Below, one piece after another: positions 42,419-44,509 of a stretch of 44,509 nt of DNA. A program made the position numbers and the translations under genes. Each line of letters opens with the position of its first letter. The first letter of the stretch is position 1. The notes beneath the pieces are model-generated. The model worked only from the letters and a program-made list of their open reading frames with translations. It had not been told where the DNA came from and made no database searches. The stretch is from positions 1-44,509 of the forward strand of contig CAZEAN010000048.1 in assembly GCA_964510225.1 (NCBI GenBank), read 5' to 3'. Source of the stretch: CAZEAN01 sp964510225 (GTDB lineage: Bacteria; Planctomycetota; Planctomycetia; Isosphaerales; Isosphaeraceae).

Positions 42419-43546
42419 ATGCAATCCGTTACTACGCTCTCCCTCTTAGCACTTGCTCTCATCGTGACCCCATTGAACTCCGCGGAAGCGCGTCAAGACG
42501 AAACAGAAGAGACTGGGTCGATCCGCCGGTTGCTTTACGTCGCGTCACCTGGGATCCGGAATTACCTCGAATACGGCGGTCATGGTCTCTTGGTCTTTGA
42601 TATTGATAATGACCATGAATTCGTCAAGCGAATCCCAATTGGCGGCCTCGATGAGAACGGAAAACCGATCAACGTCAAAGGGGTCGCCGCAAGTGCAAGG
42701 ACTGGTCGAATCTACATTTCGACGATCAAGACCTTGATGTGTCTCGATCTCTGGTCTGAGGAATTGCTCTGGGAGCGGACTTACGAGGGTGGTTGTGACC
42801 GGATGGCGATCTCCCCGGACGGTGAGACGATCTACCTCCCCTCCTTCGAAAAAGCTCACTGGCATGTAGTGGATGCGATGACGGGAGACGTTCTCGCCCG
42901 AGTCGTTCCAGACTCTGGTGCACACAACACGATCTACGGGCTCGATGGAAGTGCGGCGTATCTCGCTGGCTTAAGATCACCGCTGCTTACCGTCACAGAA
43001 ACCGAGTCGCACACCATCAAGAAGACCGTGGGACCGTTTGCAAATTCGATCAGACCATTTACAGTCAACGGAGCCCAGACGCGCTGCTATGTTTGCATTA
43101 ATGGGTTACTGGGATTCGAGATCGGCGACATCACGACCGGTGAAAAGCTCGCTCGGATCGAAGTCGAGGGATTCGAAACAGGGCCAGTCAAGCGTCACGG
43201 CTGTCCGAGCCACGGGATCGGGCTCACACCAGACGAGTCTGAAATCTGGGTCGTCGATGCGCACAACCAGCGCCTCCATATTTTCGATAACTCAACATTC
43301 CCGCCCCAACAACTCGAGAGCATCGAGGTCCGTGACGAACCAGGTTGGGTTACCTTTAGTCTTGATGGCAAGCTCGCGTATCCCTCGACCGGTGATGTGA
43401 TCGACGTTGATCGTCGCGAGATCATCACGAGTCTGACCGATGAAGAAGGACGATCCGTTATGAGTGAAAAGATGGTCGAGATTCACTTCAATGGGGATCA
43501 GCCTGTGCAGACTGGCGATCAGTTTGGCCTCGGCCGGATCCGGTAA
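42419..43546 (+). CDS. Secreted YncE-like beta-propeller protein
   Basis: The protein has 375 residues. Residues 1-24 are a signal peptide ending 'PLNSAEA'. The rest shows repeated blades of a seven-bladed propeller of the YncE/SMP-30 kind: 'GLLVFDIDNDHEFVKRIPIGG', 'VAASARTGRIYISTIKTLMCLDL', 'MAISPDGETIYLPSFEKAHWHVVDA', 'IGLTPDESEIWVVDAHNQRLHIFD' and 'VTFSLDGKLAYPSTGDVIDV'. No haem or PQQ motif was found. Such proteins are extracytoplasmic and bind ligands, DNA or other proteins; the role here is unknown. No good ribosome-binding site precedes the ATG at 42419. It converges with nuoN 95 bases later; a small dyad (GATCAC/GTGATC, near 43555-43567) lies between them. Confidence 0.8.
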   Translation: MQSVTTLSLLALALIVTPLNSAEARQDETEETGSIRRLLYVASPGIRNYLEYGGHGLLVFDIDNDHEFVKRIPIGGLDENGKPINVKGVAASARTGRIYISTIKTLMCLDLWSEELLWERTYEGGCDRMAISPDGETIYLPSFEKAHWHVVDAMTGDVLARVVPDSGAHNTIYGLDGSAAYLAGLRSPLLTVTETESHTIKKTVGPFANSIRPFTVNGAQTRCYVCINGLLGFEIGDITTGEKLARIEVEGFETGPVKRHGCPSHGIGLTPDESEIWVVDAHNQRLHIFDNSTFPPQQLESIEVRDEPGWVTFSLDGKLAYPSTGDVIDVDRREIITSLTDEEGRSVMSEKMVEIHFNGDQPVQTGDQFGLGRIR

Positions 43547-43641
43547 TTGAGGATCGATCACAGTGATCCGGAGGTCAGCGCAGGTCTTTTGAACCATCGA
43601 CCTTCGGATTAGGGATACTCTTCTGGGACAGATCGTGGTCT

Positions 43642-44509
43642 CTACTCGATCGGTTCTGGCGACGTAGGCGATCCCAACGAGGTTGGACTCGATCCTCGCT
43701 GTTGCATCATCGTGGGATCATCTTCGGGATCGTATTTCTCGCCGAGATTCGTCTGGAATCGGCTCGGCGCTGGCAGGGAGATCGAAAGCAACGCGCTGGC
43801 CGGTGCTCTGAGAAACGGATCCAAAACAACGCCGGAGAGTGGCCCGAGTATGAGGACAGCCAACGCAGTAAAACCGATCGGCCATGAGACGGTCCACGGG
43901 ACCCGCTGCGTTGCTCCCCGATCGGCATGGGTTGCTCTTCGATCGCGATCCAGCCCGAAGAAGAGCGCCCTCGGAATCCTCACGTAGTAGAACACCGAGA
44001 TAACCGTGTTCACAAGTGCAACGGCGACCAGGCCCATCATGATCGGCTGGGACGGCCCGTTGATTTTTACCGCGAGCATGAAGAGGTAAAGCTTCGCGAA
44101 AAACCCGGCAACGATAGGAAGGCCGATCAGGGAGAGACTGAGGATCGCGAGGGAGATCGCCAGGCCTCGGTTTTGATTGCCAAGTCCTTGGAGATCGCTG
44201 ATCTGGTCACCTCCGCAGACGCGGGCCGCCCAAACCGCCGCTGCAAAGGCACCGATAGTCGCGAGGCTGTAGACAAGAAGATAGAAAAGTAAGACGCTGA
44301 CTGCCTCGGTGGGATCGCCATCATTCTCGGCCGCGATGGACGCGGCGAGAATTCCGATTAGGAGGTAGCCCGTGTGTGCGATCGAGGAATAGCCGAGGAG
44401 TCGTTTCAGATTCCGCTGACCGAGTGCGCCGAGGTTACCGCCCGTCATTGTCACCACCGAGAGGATCCCAAGAAGGACCACCCAACCCCCACCCGTTCGC
44501 TCCCCGATC
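43642..44509 (-). CDS. nuoN: NADH-quinone oxidoreductase subunit N, 5' end cut by window
   Basis: The frame is open to the right window edge, so the N-terminal half is missing; 288 codons are seen. It is a polytopic membrane protein of the proton-pumping antiporter-like family. 'LGILSVVTMTGGNLGALGQRNLKRLLGYSSIAHTGYLL' is the NuoN signature, and 'SDLQGLGNQNRGLAISLAILSLSLIGLPIVAGFFAKLYLF' follows with the conserved Pro and Lys of the pumping helices. The last helix ends in 'VLDPFLRAPASALL', followed by a hydrophilic tail of about 50 residues that is longer than usual. NuoN is part of complex I in the inner membrane and is commonly the last gene of the nuo operon, which fits its position next to a convergent unrelated gene. 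The rest of nuo would lie to the right. Confidence 0.95.
   Translation of the reverse strand, partial: IGERTGGGWVVLLGILSVVTMTGGNLGALGQRNLKRLLGYSSIAHTGYLLIGILAASIAAENDGDPTEAVSVLLFYLLVYSLATIGAFAAAVWAARVCGGDQISDLQGLGNQNRGLAISLAILSLSLIGLPIVAGFFAKLYLFMLAVKINGPSQPIMMGLVAVALVNTVISVFYYVRIPRALFFGLDRDRRATHADRGATQRVPWTVSWPIGFTALAVLILGPLSGVVLDPFLRAPASALLSISLPAPSRFQTNLGEKYDPEDDPTMMQQRGSSPTSLGSPTSPEPIE

Overview
The window looks like chromosomal DNA of a planctomycete. The basis is mixed. Several secreted proteins are of types common in that phylum: a DUF1080 protein, ribonuclease-inhibitor-type leucine-rich repeats and a sulfotransferase. One large CAP/FG-GAP protein carries an N-terminal 'LESKLLL' motif resembling the planctomycetal 'LExRxLL' surface-protein signature. 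Many genes are single units on alternating strands with long spacers. No rRNA, tRNA, CRISPR array, insertion sequence or phage gene was found. UGA is an ordinary stop codon for several genes here (fasciclin, LRR and truA genes), so the code is standard.

Layout. Positions 1-7300 hold a cut cobalt/nickel permease (CbiM type) with a perfect inverted repeat upstream, a two-domain fasciclin protein, a lone receiver domain, and an overlapping pair fdhD plus an FdhF/YdeP-type molybdopterin oxidoreductase. Positions 7300-12400 hold a small lipoprotein, a long U32-family protein, a secreted dienelactone-hydrolase-like protein and an unrecognised secreted protein. At 12428-12901 lies an OsmC-family gene with one in-frame TGA exactly at the peroxidatic cysteine position, followed at the right distance by a SECIS-like hairpin. 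I read it as a selenoprotein, and it is the most interesting item of the window. Positions 12940-24510 hold an alpha/beta-hydrolase fold protein without its nucleophile serine, an LRR protein, the CAP/FG-GAP surface protein, a SWIM-SNF2 helicase, 1.1 kb without genes, a sulfotransferase and surE. Positions 24539-33250 hold a 1268-residue fusion of an M14 carboxypeptidase and an S9 dipeptidyl peptidase, a DUF1080 protein, purD with an internal 71-residue duplication, then asd and truA. Positions 33322-44509 hold a secreted endonuclease/exonuclease/phosphatase-fold protein, an osmoprotectant ABC transporter pair (ATPase plus permease-binding protein fusion), an AsmA-like protein, a lipoprotein with an LEA-like helix, a YncE-like beta-propeller protein, and the 3' part of nuoN cut by the window edge.

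Links between genes. fdhD/oxidoreductase and the opu pair each overlap by 4 bases (ATGA), so they are translationally coupled. asd and truA are 41 bases apart on one strand. Most other genes appear to be transcribed alone, and several gene ends carry strong hairpins without a U-tract. No selA, selB, selC or selD lies in the window, so the selenoprotein reading depends on those genes being elsewhere in the genome. Start codons were chosen by ribosome-binding site and family alignment; several differ from the longest open frame, and GTG starts are proposed for surE, purD, the U32 gene and the helicase.
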